Shown: positions 54,743-64,000 of the stretch, piece by piece
How the letters are laid out: each line of letters starts with the position of its first letter
Position numbering within the stretch: position 1 is the first letter of the stretch
DNA from: Azolla caroliniana
Taxonomy: Eukaryota > Polypodiophyta
DNA length: 64,000 nt
NCBI GenBank assembly: GCA_043228905.1
Contig: JBHGNT010000013.1
Coordinates: forward strand, 2,108,001-2,172,000
Direction: 5' to 3'
Translations under genes and position numbers: made by a program
The notes under the pieces: model-generated
Databases searched by the model: none
The model's input: only the letters and a program-made list of their open reading frames with translations
Told to the model about the DNA's origin: nothing

Positions 54743-57700
54743 TTACATAGCAATCAATTCATCAACGTCATTTTCTTCATCATCTTGTGTAGAACTGTCT
54801 TCGGCTATACGTGCATTGGTTTCCCCTGTTAGCCGAGCCAACGAAATATCTTCTATAAGCTCATCATCAAGCTCTATTAGCTCCCCCGGTTCGCCGGCTA
54901 ACGGAGGAATAGGCTCTTGCGAAGCAGGTTGAAACCTTTCTGTATTGGCGAGGTTCTTTGCACGGACCTCCTCATCCTGGTCTGGGCACTCCCACAAAGC
55001 CTTAATCCGCATATTAATAAATATAACTTGGTCCTCGTCCTTCTCCAATGCAACTGTATTTCTAAACAGCTTCAATGCACATGCTGACGTAGTTCCTATG
55101 ATGTAAGTAACAAGAAGATTTAGTTGTCAAACGAAAAAAAAGTGATTGGTTATCTCAAGATCGTTACCCTAGTTCGAGGAATACCTGTGCCAGAAAAGAG
55201 ATCTAATATCCAGTCTCCTTCGACAGAAAACATCTCGATCAAGCGCATCATAAGTCGTTGAGGTTTTTGGTATGGGTTGACAAGTCCCCGTTCTGTCGTG
55301 GTGACATGTCGCAATTTCCGAGTCACTACTGGATATACCAACAGATTTGAACCTCCCACTTCATTAGAATGCTCTTTGATTCTCTGTTTGTTAATTTCAT
55401 CGAAGTAGCCAACCGTTATGTATTCAATGGCATTAACGAACCGAAAAGTTGGCCCTCTATTTACATTGGTCTTGATCCTATAAAAAATAATTCATCGAGT
55501 TAAGAATAGATTCAACAACCTTAAGAATTGCAATATAATGAAAGACACCTATAAATAATCCTTACCATGCAAGGTTCTCGATGCCATGGCAACGAGATCT
55601 CAAAGCTTGAGCTACCGAGTACCCTTGGTCCATACTATGAAAGACAACTATTCGCCACAAGGATGCGGTCGTTAGCTCAGCGAAATCCTTGACCATCTTC
55701 TCCAATTGTTTAAACCTAAACGGTTCATCGTCGTATGATGACCCAGCCATTCGAAATCCGTAAGGAATATCCACAATCATTAGCGTATATTCCTTCTTTG
55801 GCACCTTCTGGATCAAGTCGATGACATCACCGCAAACCACATTGTAGTAAAGATCTCTCGTAATATCTTTTTTGTGGCTAAATTTTTTAAACGAGCCATC
55901 TTCCTCCATTTCGTACGCCTTGACTAAGCAACGATCCTTTCTTTTCTGGCTCGCTCAAGATGTGCAAGGAAGGATGTAGGGAAATCGTGTATATCCTTAA
56001 CTTCTCCTTGTTTCTTGCCTCGACACGGTTTCTAATAGAAGCAATAGGACATCAGGTATTATTATACAAGCTCTACATATGATGAAAGGGTAATGAAAAA
56101 ACATGAATACTAACCCAATCCTTGAATGCAATAAAATACTCTGATAACGCCTTATACGAAGACGTTAGAGGATAATCCTCGGTCACTTGTTCCCAAGTTA
56201 TACATCCAAGTTGTTTCATCATAACTTCTTGGATCTTCATGTACACCTTATGACTGTAAAATTAGAAATCAAGATTAGAACTTTGAATTACACCAGATAG
56301 ACTACAATTTCAGTATTTGAAAGACTTACTTATTGAACTCAGTGACCATTTCTTCAAGGCTTAAATCTTTCGCCACAACCCTTGACAAAACCGACACAAG
56401 AAGCTGCTCGTCCTTAATACCTTGCATCGCTCTCCATAGAGACAGCTTCATGTCGTTTGCCGCTTCTTCAATTGTCAAGTCAATTTTCTTGGCGGCTTGT
56501 GACTTTAATTCTAGTTGAGGGTCAACCCTACATTTCTTTTGTCGTTGACCCTTTACCTCATTCTCCCACATTGAGAAGATTTGATCTTGGAGGTCCCATA
56601 CTTCTCCATCTCTAAACGCCAATTGAAACCAAGACTCATACTTTCGAAGACCATCGGACCTAACATTATCATCTACCACAATGCCGACTTCATGCAGACA
56701 TTGACGTCGAAGGCCTGGATGTAACTTCACACCAAACTTTTGTTTCACATCTAAATACTCGTGGTGGAAGAACCGTATACGCTCAATAGACGACATTTTC
56801 TGCCTATAGTCATTATCATTATTATGGTCCCATGCCAACAGCTTAGCCTCTTCGGTTGTGAGCCCAACATAAATTTTGCACTCGGCATACTTGAAGAAGA
56901 AAGTGGTTGGATGTTCTCTCACAAGTTGCCGACGTGCCTCTGCTGAATGCGATCCACCAATGACAAAATAATTATATTGATCATGCTTTCTGATATCAAA
57001 ATCTTCAATGGTTTCACATTCTTCAGGATCTACCATAACAATAAAAGGCACCACAGTGGCATGAGGATTAATTTTCATTTTTTTCTTGAGATTTTGAACA
57101 TGCATGCGGTGAGGCTCTCTAATCTCAAGTGGTCTTCGACCTGTTTTTTCATCAATAGGGGGCCGATGGATGTGTGTTATAGGCAAATTAAATACTTGCC
57201 CTTTCTTGACCAGCTTCCGTTGCATTAACTCTCTCCTTATTTTATTCTGCTCGAATGACAAAACACCCGAGGCCAGCTCGGCTCCTGGCGTCCCCTTATT
57301 ATCCTCTTCTTCATTTTCACTTGTTGAATCCGTATCCAACATTTTCGTTGTCTTCTTCTTGGCTGGTCTTGACTGGACTTTGGATACCTTTTTTGTGGCC
57401 TTCAAGGGGGAGGGCTCTTCATCTCTTAGAGTTACATGGCCTTGTATATAAGGCCTCAGGGTAACAATCAGGTTTTGTGAGTTATCAAGTGCTTTTTTGA
57501 ACACTTCAGGCCCACAAGATTCCTTTACTAAAAGGTCTTCTGAAAGGAACACTTTACGTACCCCCTTGGAGCACTCTATCATTACCAGTATGTTGGCTGA
57601 ATCTGCATCTTCGTAGTCAAATCGTAGAATACGGCCATACATAAATGGGGTTTCTTTTCCAAGCTGCCCCTCACCCTTCTTCTTTGCTGTATACAATACG

Positions 57701-59150
57701 ACTTTTTTCTTTGAGTCGACATATTGCATACACCATTCCTTGTCCGTTAGATCTCGGTCTGGAAGGTCCGCCTCCAGTAGCGGCGACAAGTTTCTTTTGG
57801 CTAACATCACTATGTGGCTGAGATTTTCTCTCTTCGTTAAAGAGAAGCTTTTTTCCTCTCTTCATGGTCTCAGGAGCTACCTTGGTCTGGGCTTCGATTG
57901 GAGAACCTTGTATGCGAAGCTTAATTTTCTTCACGGGTCGGTCCGACAGGTTCTCAAACGACCTATTTAAGAAAGTATATGCAAAAACATAAGTTAGACA
58001 GTCACGTAGATTGAAGTTGTATATTATAATGAAGAACAGTTTCCAGGAGCAGTAACATATTCAAAAATCTATTATAGGCAGGGCTATTCAACCTAGAAAA
58101 TATATATCGTAATAAGTAAAACGGGTTATATATTCTTTTAAATAGTAGGTATGACTTATATAGATTCTAAACCTATATTGAGGAGAATTTGCCATAGTAA
58201 AGGCAATTTGTAGATCATTTTCTACTATTTTAAGCTAAAGTAGGTCATAAAACACCTATAATTAGAGCATGTATTTCTTTAAAAGTAAGTAAAGTCAACA
58301 TAAAAAAGACTGATTTTGCCAGACAATTTGATATCATTTCCACCCCATAAACGATTTTTCTCTCTCAAAGCCTTCTTATATACAGGGACTCGATACGCCG
58401 TATCGAGTTCGGGTTTAAAACCTACACTTTAAACACGAACTCGATACGCCGTATCGAGTTCGTGTTTAAAGTTTGAATTTTAAAAAGGAACTCGATACGC
58501 CGTATCGAGTTCCTATTTATAGTGTAGGTTTTAAACAGAAACTCGATACGGCGTATCGAGTTCGTGTTTAAAACCTACACTTTAAACAGGAACTCGATAC
58601 GCCGTACTCGGTACGCCGTATCGAGTTTCTGTTTAAAACCTACACTATAAATAGGAACTCGATACGGCGTATCGAGTTCCTTTTTAAAATTCAAACTTTA
58701 AACACGAACTCGATACGGCGTATCGAGATTCTTTTTGAAACCTACACTTTAAACACGAACTGGATACGGCGTATCGAGTTCGTGTTTAAAACCCACACTT
58801 TAAACACGAACTCGATACGGCGTATCGAGTTCGTGTTTAAAACCTACACTTTAAACATGAACTCGATTACAAAATATTTATGCACGAACTCGATACGGCG
58901 TATCGAGTTCGTGTTTAAAACCTACACTTTAAACATGAACTCGATACGGCGTATCGAGTTCATGTTTAAAGTGTAGGTTTTAAACACGAACTCGATACGG
59001 CGTATCGAGTTCGTGTATAAATATTTTGTATTGTATACATGAACTCGATACGGCGTATCGAGTTCTTGAGAAACGAAACATATTTATAAAAATGTCCACA
59101 GTGTCAGAGGCCTACCTGGAGTCCTCGCGCTCGATTCTCTTTGAAGACAT
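54743..59150 (-). CDS. ParB-like domain / beta-class DNA methyltransferase, 7 exons
   Basis: Model (minus strand): exons 59150-59116, 57817-56330, 56253-56115, 56031-56002, 55945-55566, 55477-55185, 55095-54743; 2,718 nt, 905 aa, all phases agree. Start MSSKRIEREDS. Exon 2 has a ParB/Srx-like domain (PLEIREPHRMHVQNLKKKM, then the signature YFVIGGSHSAEARRQLVREH, then LTTEEAKLLAWDHNNDNDYR). Exon 5 has YYNVVCGDVIDL and motif IV MIVDIPYGF. Exons 6-7 have KPQRLMMRLIEMF and motif I ILDLFSGTGTTSACAL followed by ALEKDEDQV. The IV-before-I order is the beta class, which holds N6-adenine and N4-cytosine enzymes. The acidic tail ends DDEENDVDELIAM. ParB-methyltransferase fusions are known in bacteria and phages; here it is intron-bearing and on a transposon. 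DIPY rather than DPPY or SPPY leaves the target base open. Exon 2 could instead start at 57962, which would need a frame change. Confidence 0.85.
57818..59115 (-). other. Methyltransferase gene, intron 1 (holds palindrome array)
   Basis: 1,298-nt intron by the frame-preserving model (acceptor CTCAG at 57819-57818). A second good acceptor (TTCTTAAATAG at 57963) would lengthen exon 2 with RPVKKIKLRIQG, a basic nuclear-signal-like stretch, but that frame stops at 57671, so it would need another splice or is an alternative product. The other introns (56329-56254, 56114-56032, 56001-55946, 55565-55478, 55184-55096) begin GT and end AG; the one at 56001-55946 is only 56 nt. Confidence 0.65.
58388..59063. 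repeat. Phased array of 13 palindromes (51-bp period)
   Basis: Each site is a perfect 21-bp dyad: arm ACTCGATACG, one centre base (C or G), arm CGTATCGAGT. Starts: 58388, 58439, 58490, 58541, 58592, 58657, 58708, 58759, 58810, 58888, 58939, 58990, 59043. Nine of twelve steps are exactly 51 bp; the others are 65, 78 and 53. The copy at 58592 is compound; 58708 and 58759 have one or two changes. In many copies the dyad extends to about 43 bp (TTTAAACACGA... mirrored). Spacers are AT-rich with TTTAAA and CCTACACTTTAAA. Each site keeps four CpGs, although CpG decay is widespread around it. Confidence 0.95.
59116..59150 (-). other. Methyltransferase gene, exon 1
   Basis: 35 coding bases from ATG (59150-59148) to the donor CCAG|GTAGGC (GT at 59115-59114). 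It is the first ATG below the TATA box at 59302. Confidence 0.7.
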
Positions 59151-59292
59151 GGTTGATCGTGTTGAAGTGGAGGCGGAGATCGCGCTTTCGTGCTTTGTGC
59201 TCTGAGTGCTTTGTGTGCTCTGTGTGCTCTCTACGTTCTGTGTGCTCTGTACGCTCTGTACGCTCTGGTGAGTGAAATATGACGAGGTCTTC

Positions 59293-59302
59293 CTATTTAT
59301 AG
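59293..59302 (-). promoter_or_regulatory. TATA box of methyltransferase gene
   Basis: Minus strand CTATAAATAG, about 140 bp upstream of the start codon, with a transcript start expected near 59265. Between them lie imperfect 9-10-bp repeats (CAGAGCGTA / CAGAGCACA, 59190-59270). Confidence 0.6.
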
Positions 59303-59973
59303 GGATTGAACACATTGGTTAAAGTAACCATAGTCACCTTAACCAATGTTGGTAACTTTGAGGATAGTTAGTTGGTAACCATAGTCACATTAACTAGAGT
59401 AACTTATGATTGTATTAATGATTACAAAGTCAAACTAACATATTGATCAATCTTTTATAGTCATAACAACCTACAATGACTTCAAAGGTTATGAAGGAGA
59501 CAATGATAGAGGTTCATGAATGTACCAATGATTGATTACTAAAAGCAACAATTTTTATGACTCTCAAATGTTATGTATTAAAGATGTGGGCATGAATTAA
59601 CCAATGATTGATAAGTCTAATATTTAAAATGGTGAGCATTAAAGAACCAATGCGTGAGACGTTCTATATCAAAATGGGTGCCATTAATTAGCCAATGATT
59701 TTAACATTAATCCAACATATTCAAGGCTTGTTAATGATTAGTTTTATATTTTACTTGATTTAACATCATTTAGATCTAGTTTATATAATGATTGATAATT
59801 TAAGTAAAATTACTTTATTAAAAATAATTTTTAGATGTATTGTATTAATAGAATATTACATAATATAGACATTCTATTGATTTGGCTTTTGTTTAGAGAG
59901 AAGTTTATGTTTAGGGAGGAGTATATGTTTAGAGAGGAGTATAACTTAGAGAGCCCTATCTAGACCTTAAGCC
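59303..59973. other. Divergent intergenic region (shared promoter)
   Basis: AT-rich region between the two divergent genes. It has a repeated GTAACCATAGTCAC (about 59319 and 59376), TTATATAATG-type TATA candidates for the plus gene (about 59774), and three diverged 24-bp repeats of TTTAGAGAGGAGTATA type (59888-59950) just before the plus-strand start codon. Confidence 0.5.
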
Positions 59974-62754
59974 ATGAGTGAAGATTCACCGTTCTCGATT
60001 GAAGAATATTGTTTGTCATCAGACCCATCGTTTTCTACTGAAGAGTATTGTTTGTCAACAGAGTCACCATATTCGATTGAAGAATATTGTCTGTCGACCG
60101 ACTCACCATATTCTATCGAAGAATATTGTCTGAGCTCATCTACAGGGAATGTAAATAATGACACATGTGAAGAGTTCTCTATTGAAGAATACGATATTAA
60201 TAAAGATACCGAGAATGAAGGAAGTGCCCAGGAAACATTGAATAACATTGGCGATGGTCAGAACAGAGAATTAGACTGTAACAAGGTTACACCAACCTCT
60301 ATGCAGGAAGAGAAATCTGGGAGCCCTATGCATATTAGAAGAATCCCACGAAGAATTCGTCTGGCTAGATTTAGCTTGGTGACATCAGATAAACAGATTG
60401 GATTTGATGTCAACAAAATATGTTGTGCCCGTGGTTGTATGTCTATGATTGGAAAATCAAAGTTGTGAGAATTAAGGCGATACTATTTTTCGATGACCGG
60501 TGATGAGCATGACACTTACCTCGGATCACATATGCAACTAGTATCTGACAAATGTACGGGGATCAAAGTATCATTCGAGTATTATATCTTCCATGCGCAA
60601 CAGATATGTAGAGTTGCATTCAAAATTGCGTTATGTGTTAGTAACATGCGGCTACATAGAGTACAACAACGTCTACTTAGCGGGGATCAGATGCTCAATT
60701 GTAAAGAGGTTCCAAGTATGAAAGGTGCAATTGGAAGACTAGCTATTGGCTGGATGAAAACTTACTTTCAGTTAAATTGTGAAGTAATGCCCACTACAGG
60801 TAGGATGCATCTTTCGGATAATTATACCCGTCGGGAAGTTTATGATGTCTATCGATCTGAAATGCTGGGCTCACGTAATAAGTCTATCACCTATAGCCAA
60901 TTCACAAGATTATGGAGAGCTCGGTTTTCAAATGTTATTATTCCTCGTAAAGTACGTATGGGGTATTGCTCCATTTGTGCAAATCTTAAAAGTTTGGCTA
61001 AAGGTGCAAAGACATCAATGGAAAAGGATACGAGTAAGAAGTTACTACAAGAGCATCGTGAGGCACAATCCTTAGAACGAAGGAAGGCGATGCATCATAG
61101 AGAGAAGTGTTTGAAGAGGCCTGAACAATACATGTGCTTAATGATAGATGGCATGGACCAGAAGAAGACATGCTTGCCGCATATGCAGAGGCTCCCCAAA
61201 GATGTCAATGATGAGTTCCTTGTTCAAATGCACTTGGTGGGATGCTTGGCTTATAATAGGTCTGTTCGACCTCACGTCTTCATTACTTACCCCAATGTTC
61301 ACAATGACCCTAACCTAACAGTTACAGTGATTCACCGAGTTTTGATGTCTTGGGGACAACCTTTCCCCCCTGTTCTATACATTCAATTGGACAATACTGC
61401 TAGAGAGAACAAAAATTCAACTGTATTTGGCTATCTAAGTATGTTGGTCAACCTAGAATTGTTTAGGAAAGTGAAAGTCAATTTCCTTTTGGTTGGCCAC
61501 ACACATGACCATATAGATCAGATGTTTAGCACATTCTCCAGACAGTTGTCTCGGCATGATGCTTTCACTTTACCTAAACTATTTGATGTCATTTGTGATG
61601 CATATACACCACGCCCAAAAGTGTTACACTTGAAGGAGGTATATGACTTTAAGAGATATATATTAGATGGGGGTGGTGGGAATGTTAAAGTGCTTGCTCA
61701 GTTAAACAATATAAGTTTCAAACACATTTTTTTGATAAAGAAAAATGGAATAAGTGGTTCTACACTTTTGTATGCTAAACAATATTCATCTTCTACAACA
61801 TGGGAACCTGAAGGTGGTTGCCAGTTATTACTTTGTATGCCGAGTACAATTGTCCATGGAGCTAAGCAAATGCCAATTGAGAAGAAAGGACAGTTGCAGA
61901 GCGACTTGGTATCAGAACAAAAACGGTCATGGCTCCAAGCCTTAGAAGAAAAAAGAAAGCATATTGAGGCCGCCAAGAAATATGCCGCACAACAAGACAT
62001 GTCATGGTGGGATGTATTTTATAGCGATCAGAATGAAATTATAGACAATTGTGTATCTGTTGATAATTGGAATTTGGAAACGCCATTCACATGGTCGCTG
62101 CAACATGATCGCGTAAATAGAAGTCCGGAGCGACTAGTAAATGCGATTAATGACAGCTTGGTCCATCCACAACAAAGAGACATTTATGTGGGACCAAGGA
62201 TGACCAAAGCAGCCGAAGCTAGATGGCAAGGAAATTTGCAAGAGCTCACCGCGGGGATGTTGATTGCAACGCCGGCTGATGAGAACTCACATGGCCACCA
62301 ATTTTGGGTTGGTAAAATTCTAGAAGTGCTAATGCATGAAATAGAAAACACGATCAAGTCTATAAATGTTCATTGGTACAACACTAGAAGTGCAAATGCT
62401 TTTACAGGTAAGTATACATTGGAGATGATTGAATGCCAAACAAGAAGGGGAGGTAGGAAGAGGAAGCGAAACATTCGTAACACCTCGACCCTTGATATCT
62501 CTGATGTGGATATCATCGTGTACGACTTCACACTTACAAAAGCCGGACGATTAAGGAAGTCAACAATAGATATAATAAAAGAAAAATTACCAGGTCTACA
62601 AGGTGGCTCGAGTCAAAGGCAAACGAGATCTGCTACATATAATCTAGAGTCAAACCATTTGGTTTATGATGAAGATAATGCATTGATTGGTACATCCGAG
62701 GATGATGAGGAGGAATCGTCATTGTATATTAGTTATAGTAGTGATTCTCCGTAA
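59974..62754 (+). CDS. DUF7869-like transposase candidate, one in-frame TGA
   Basis: One continuous frame of 926 codons with a single TGA at 60466-60468 (SKL*ELRRYYF); a CGA-to-TGA change would explain it. Residues 1-55 carry four repeats of about 14 residues (PYSIEEYCLSTDS type). Then a basic RRIPRRIRLARF region. Core (numbering with TGA as 165): CLMIDGMDQKKTCLPH (Asp about 392), YIQLDNTARENKN (Asp about 473), LLVGHTHDHIDQMFSTFSRQ (Asp about 515). Three spaced acids of this kind suggest an RNase H fold DDD/E nuclease. It ends with a possible Tudor/PWWP-like part (HQFWVGKILEVL ... VHWYNTRS), RRGGRKRKR, and an acidic Ser-rich tail. The family name is from memory. It is the only transposase candidate of the element. 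Confidence 0.8.
59980..60140 (+). repeat. 42-bp coding repeats at N-terminus
   Basis: Four tandem units encoding SIEEYCLSxDSPY with silent and conservative changes, and a fifth weak copy EFSIEEYDIN at 60172-60200. They suggest repeat expansion of an acidic motif. Confidence 0.85.
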
Positions 62755-63077
62755 AGGACTCTATCATGAATGTATATTTGGCTATTAAGTGTAACTACAT
62801 TCCGCTTGTAACAAATCGAGTAATATAAAATCATGTGTTTTGAATTCTTATGATTTCCCAAAAATCGTTTCTTATAAAATAACATTGGTTGTAAAGTTTG
62901 TGATATAAATTGAGAATGTACGTTTTTGAAATTCGTTTTTTTTTAGTTACTTCTAAATCACGAAAATAGTGGATTTTTAACCTTTTTCATAGTATGTTTG
63001 AACTTGTATGATATTGGTATCAATGTGTTTTGTAAAATCATTGAAAAACCCCTAAAATTACCCTTATCCTTCCATTT
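62755..63077. other. Right subterminal region
   Basis: AT-rich 3' flank of the transposase-like gene; a possible polyadenylation signal region AATATAAAAT at 62822. No ORF. TGGAAGGAT recurs next to the inverted repeat. Confidence 0.5.
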
Positions 63078-63113
63078 ATGCGCGATCCTTCCACTTGTGA
63101 ACGCGAACGTGTT
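63078..63113 (-). repeat. Right terminal inverted repeat
   Basis: The reverse complement begins AACACGTTCGCGTTCACAAG; 35 of 36 bases match the left end. Confidence 0.93.
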
Positions 63114-63117
63114 AGTG
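63114..63117. other. Target-site duplication, right
   Basis: AGTG just outside the right inverted repeat; joined to the left flank minus one copy it gives the uninterrupted RNase H codons of chromovirus F. Confidence 0.85.
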
Positions 63118-64000
63118 CAAAATCAGACGCATCCGCCTCGATGGTTAAGGGTTTTTCTAAGTTAGTGTGAAGTAGAATAGGAACAGAAGTGAATGCTCTC
63201 TTTAGGTTTTCAAAAGCTTTGGCCGCATTCGAACTCCATGTGAACGACTTGTTCTTTCGTGTAAGCTCCCTGAGAGGCATCACGATGTTCGAGGAGCTTG
63301 ATAAATTTGCAGTAAAAATTTGCAAATCTTAAGAAACACTGAACATCACGCACTAGGCAAGGTGTTTCCCAATTTAGAACTGTCTGCACCTCTAAGGGAT
63401 CCATAGATATACCTTGTTGTGAAACCACATACCCTAGAAGCTCCACGTGGTTTTGATCAAAGCTACATTTCTCGAGATTGCCATAGAGCCCGTATTCTCG
63501 TAAGCATTGAAGGACTTGGCGGACATGTGTGTCATGCTCTTCTTGACTTTTTCAGTAGATCAAGATGTCATCAAGATATACTATGGTAAATGAATCCAAG
63601 AAGTTGCGAAAAATATCGTTCGCCATGTGTTGAATAACTGCGGACGCATTCGTGAGACCAAAAGGCATAACCGTACTCGAAATGTCCATATCGAGTACGG
63701 AATGCTATCTTCCATTCGTCTCCTAGACATATCCGAACAAGGTTATATGTGCCTCGAAGGTCTAGCTTTGTGAAAACTTTAGCTCCACAAAGACGCTCTA
63801 GTAAACTCGATATCAAGGGTAGAGCATATCTATTTCGAACTATCATTTTGTTTAAACCTCCATAATCTACGACCAATCATAATGACCCATCTTTCTTCTT
63901 GACAAAGAATATGGGTGCACCAGCAGGGCTTTTAGAATGTCGAAGGAATCCATTTGCTAGGTGCTCATCTATATACTCTCGAAGGGCCTTAGTTCAGAAG
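63118..64000 (-). pseudogene. Chromovirus F reverse transcriptase and start of RNase H
   Basis: Minus strand. 63876-63571: [35 protein letters not shown]; after a frameshift the catalytic YLDD region; 63446-63210: [20 protein letters not shown]; 63325-63118: FTWSSNAAKAFENLKRAFTS and LTIEADASDFAL, the start of RNase H, cut by the transposon. It runs off the right edge of the window. Confidence 0.9.

Larger units (their letters stand above)
53695..63113. mobile_element. Complete 9.4-kb DNA transposon with ParB-methyltransferase and transposase-like genes
   Basis: 9,419 bp, bounded by 36-bp terminal inverted repeats (one mismatch) and flanked by a direct duplication AGTG (53691-53694 / 63114-63117), or TAGTG if the last base of the right end is counted. 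It sits inside the RNase H of chromovirus F and its removal restores the reading frame. It holds two divergent genes and a phased palindrome array. A 4-bp duplication is known for the Sola superfamily, but I do not assign it; the protein and cargo look unlike standard cut-and-paste families. Base composition is more AT-rich than the gypsy A/B and copia C regions. Confidence 0.93.

Noticed and set aside
58388-59063. CRISPR array
   Set aside because: Repeats are palindromes with near-identical, not unique, spacers, and they lie in an intron of a eukaryotic-type gene with no cas genes near.
54743-59150. Bacterial contamination or a bacterial restriction-modification system
   Set aside because: The gene needs several GT-AG introns to be read, has a TATA box, and lies within a transposon inserted in a plant-type chromovirus.
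59112-59315. Ser/Thr/Gln-repeat small protein on the minus strand
   Set aside because: Its start lies upstream of the TATA box of the methyltransferase gene and the Gln-Ser repeats only mirror a short DNA repeat in the leader; only its last 12 codons (exon 1) are kept.

Overview
The window looks like a transposon-rich chromosome region of a land plant, most likely a non-seed plant (moss, liverwort or lycophyte type). Reasons: nested Ty1/copia and Ty3/gypsy LTR retrotransposons of plant type, an initiator-Met-tRNA primer site (TGGTATCAGAGC), GT-AG introns, and tRNA-derived segments. The species is not determined. I see no ordinary host gene; every coding segment I recognise belongs to a mobile element.

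Layout. 1-1855: copia gag debris and a deleted minus-strand gag-only LTR element. 1856-16325: minus-strand copia 'C', split by minus-strand gypsy 'B' (3555-13976, target duplication TCTTC); the 5' end of B and its copia flank were then tandemly duplicated as a 1.4-kb unit. 16326-17526: three short fragments of other retroelements. 17527-35515: plus-strand gypsy 'A', holding a nested gag-only retrotransposon (22655-26345, TR-GAG type) and a nested copia 'G' (28928-33588). 35516-43474: older AT-rich debris with chromovirus pieces, a 101-bp satellite inside a gag, and short duplications. 43475-49300: two related broken minus-strand copia copies separated by a gag-only-element LTR. 49301-50607: 3' end of a plus-strand chromovirus 'E' whose LTR carries a perfect heat-shock element. 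50608-53694 and 63118-64000: minus-strand chromovirus 'F', split by the central discovery.

That discovery is a complete 9,419-bp DNA transposon at 53695-63113. It has 36-bp terminal inverted repeats (one mismatch) and a 4-5 bp target duplication ((T)AGTG). Removing it restores the interrupted RNase H frame of chromovirus F exactly. It carries two divergent genes. The plus-strand gene (59974-62754) encodes a 926-codon protein with the IDG / QLDN / GHTHDHID signature of a large eukaryotic transposase-like family (DUF7869-like), interrupted by one TGA. The minus-strand gene (59150-54743) splits into seven exons whose phases all agree; it encodes a ParB-like domain followed by a beta-class (motif IV before motif I) DNA methyltransferase. 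Intron 1 of that gene holds 13 copies of a 21-bp palindrome, mostly exactly 51 bp apart. I infer a transposon that carries its own DNA-binding and DNA-modifying protein plus a phased array of likely binding or modification sites.

Secondary themes: both non-chromodomain gypsy elements (A and B) carry a homologous extra ORF downstream of integrase, ending in long coiled coils; many in-frame stops are TAG where homologues have Gln or Trp, as expected from cytosine deamination; and tRNA-like segments lie inside two unrelated LTR families.
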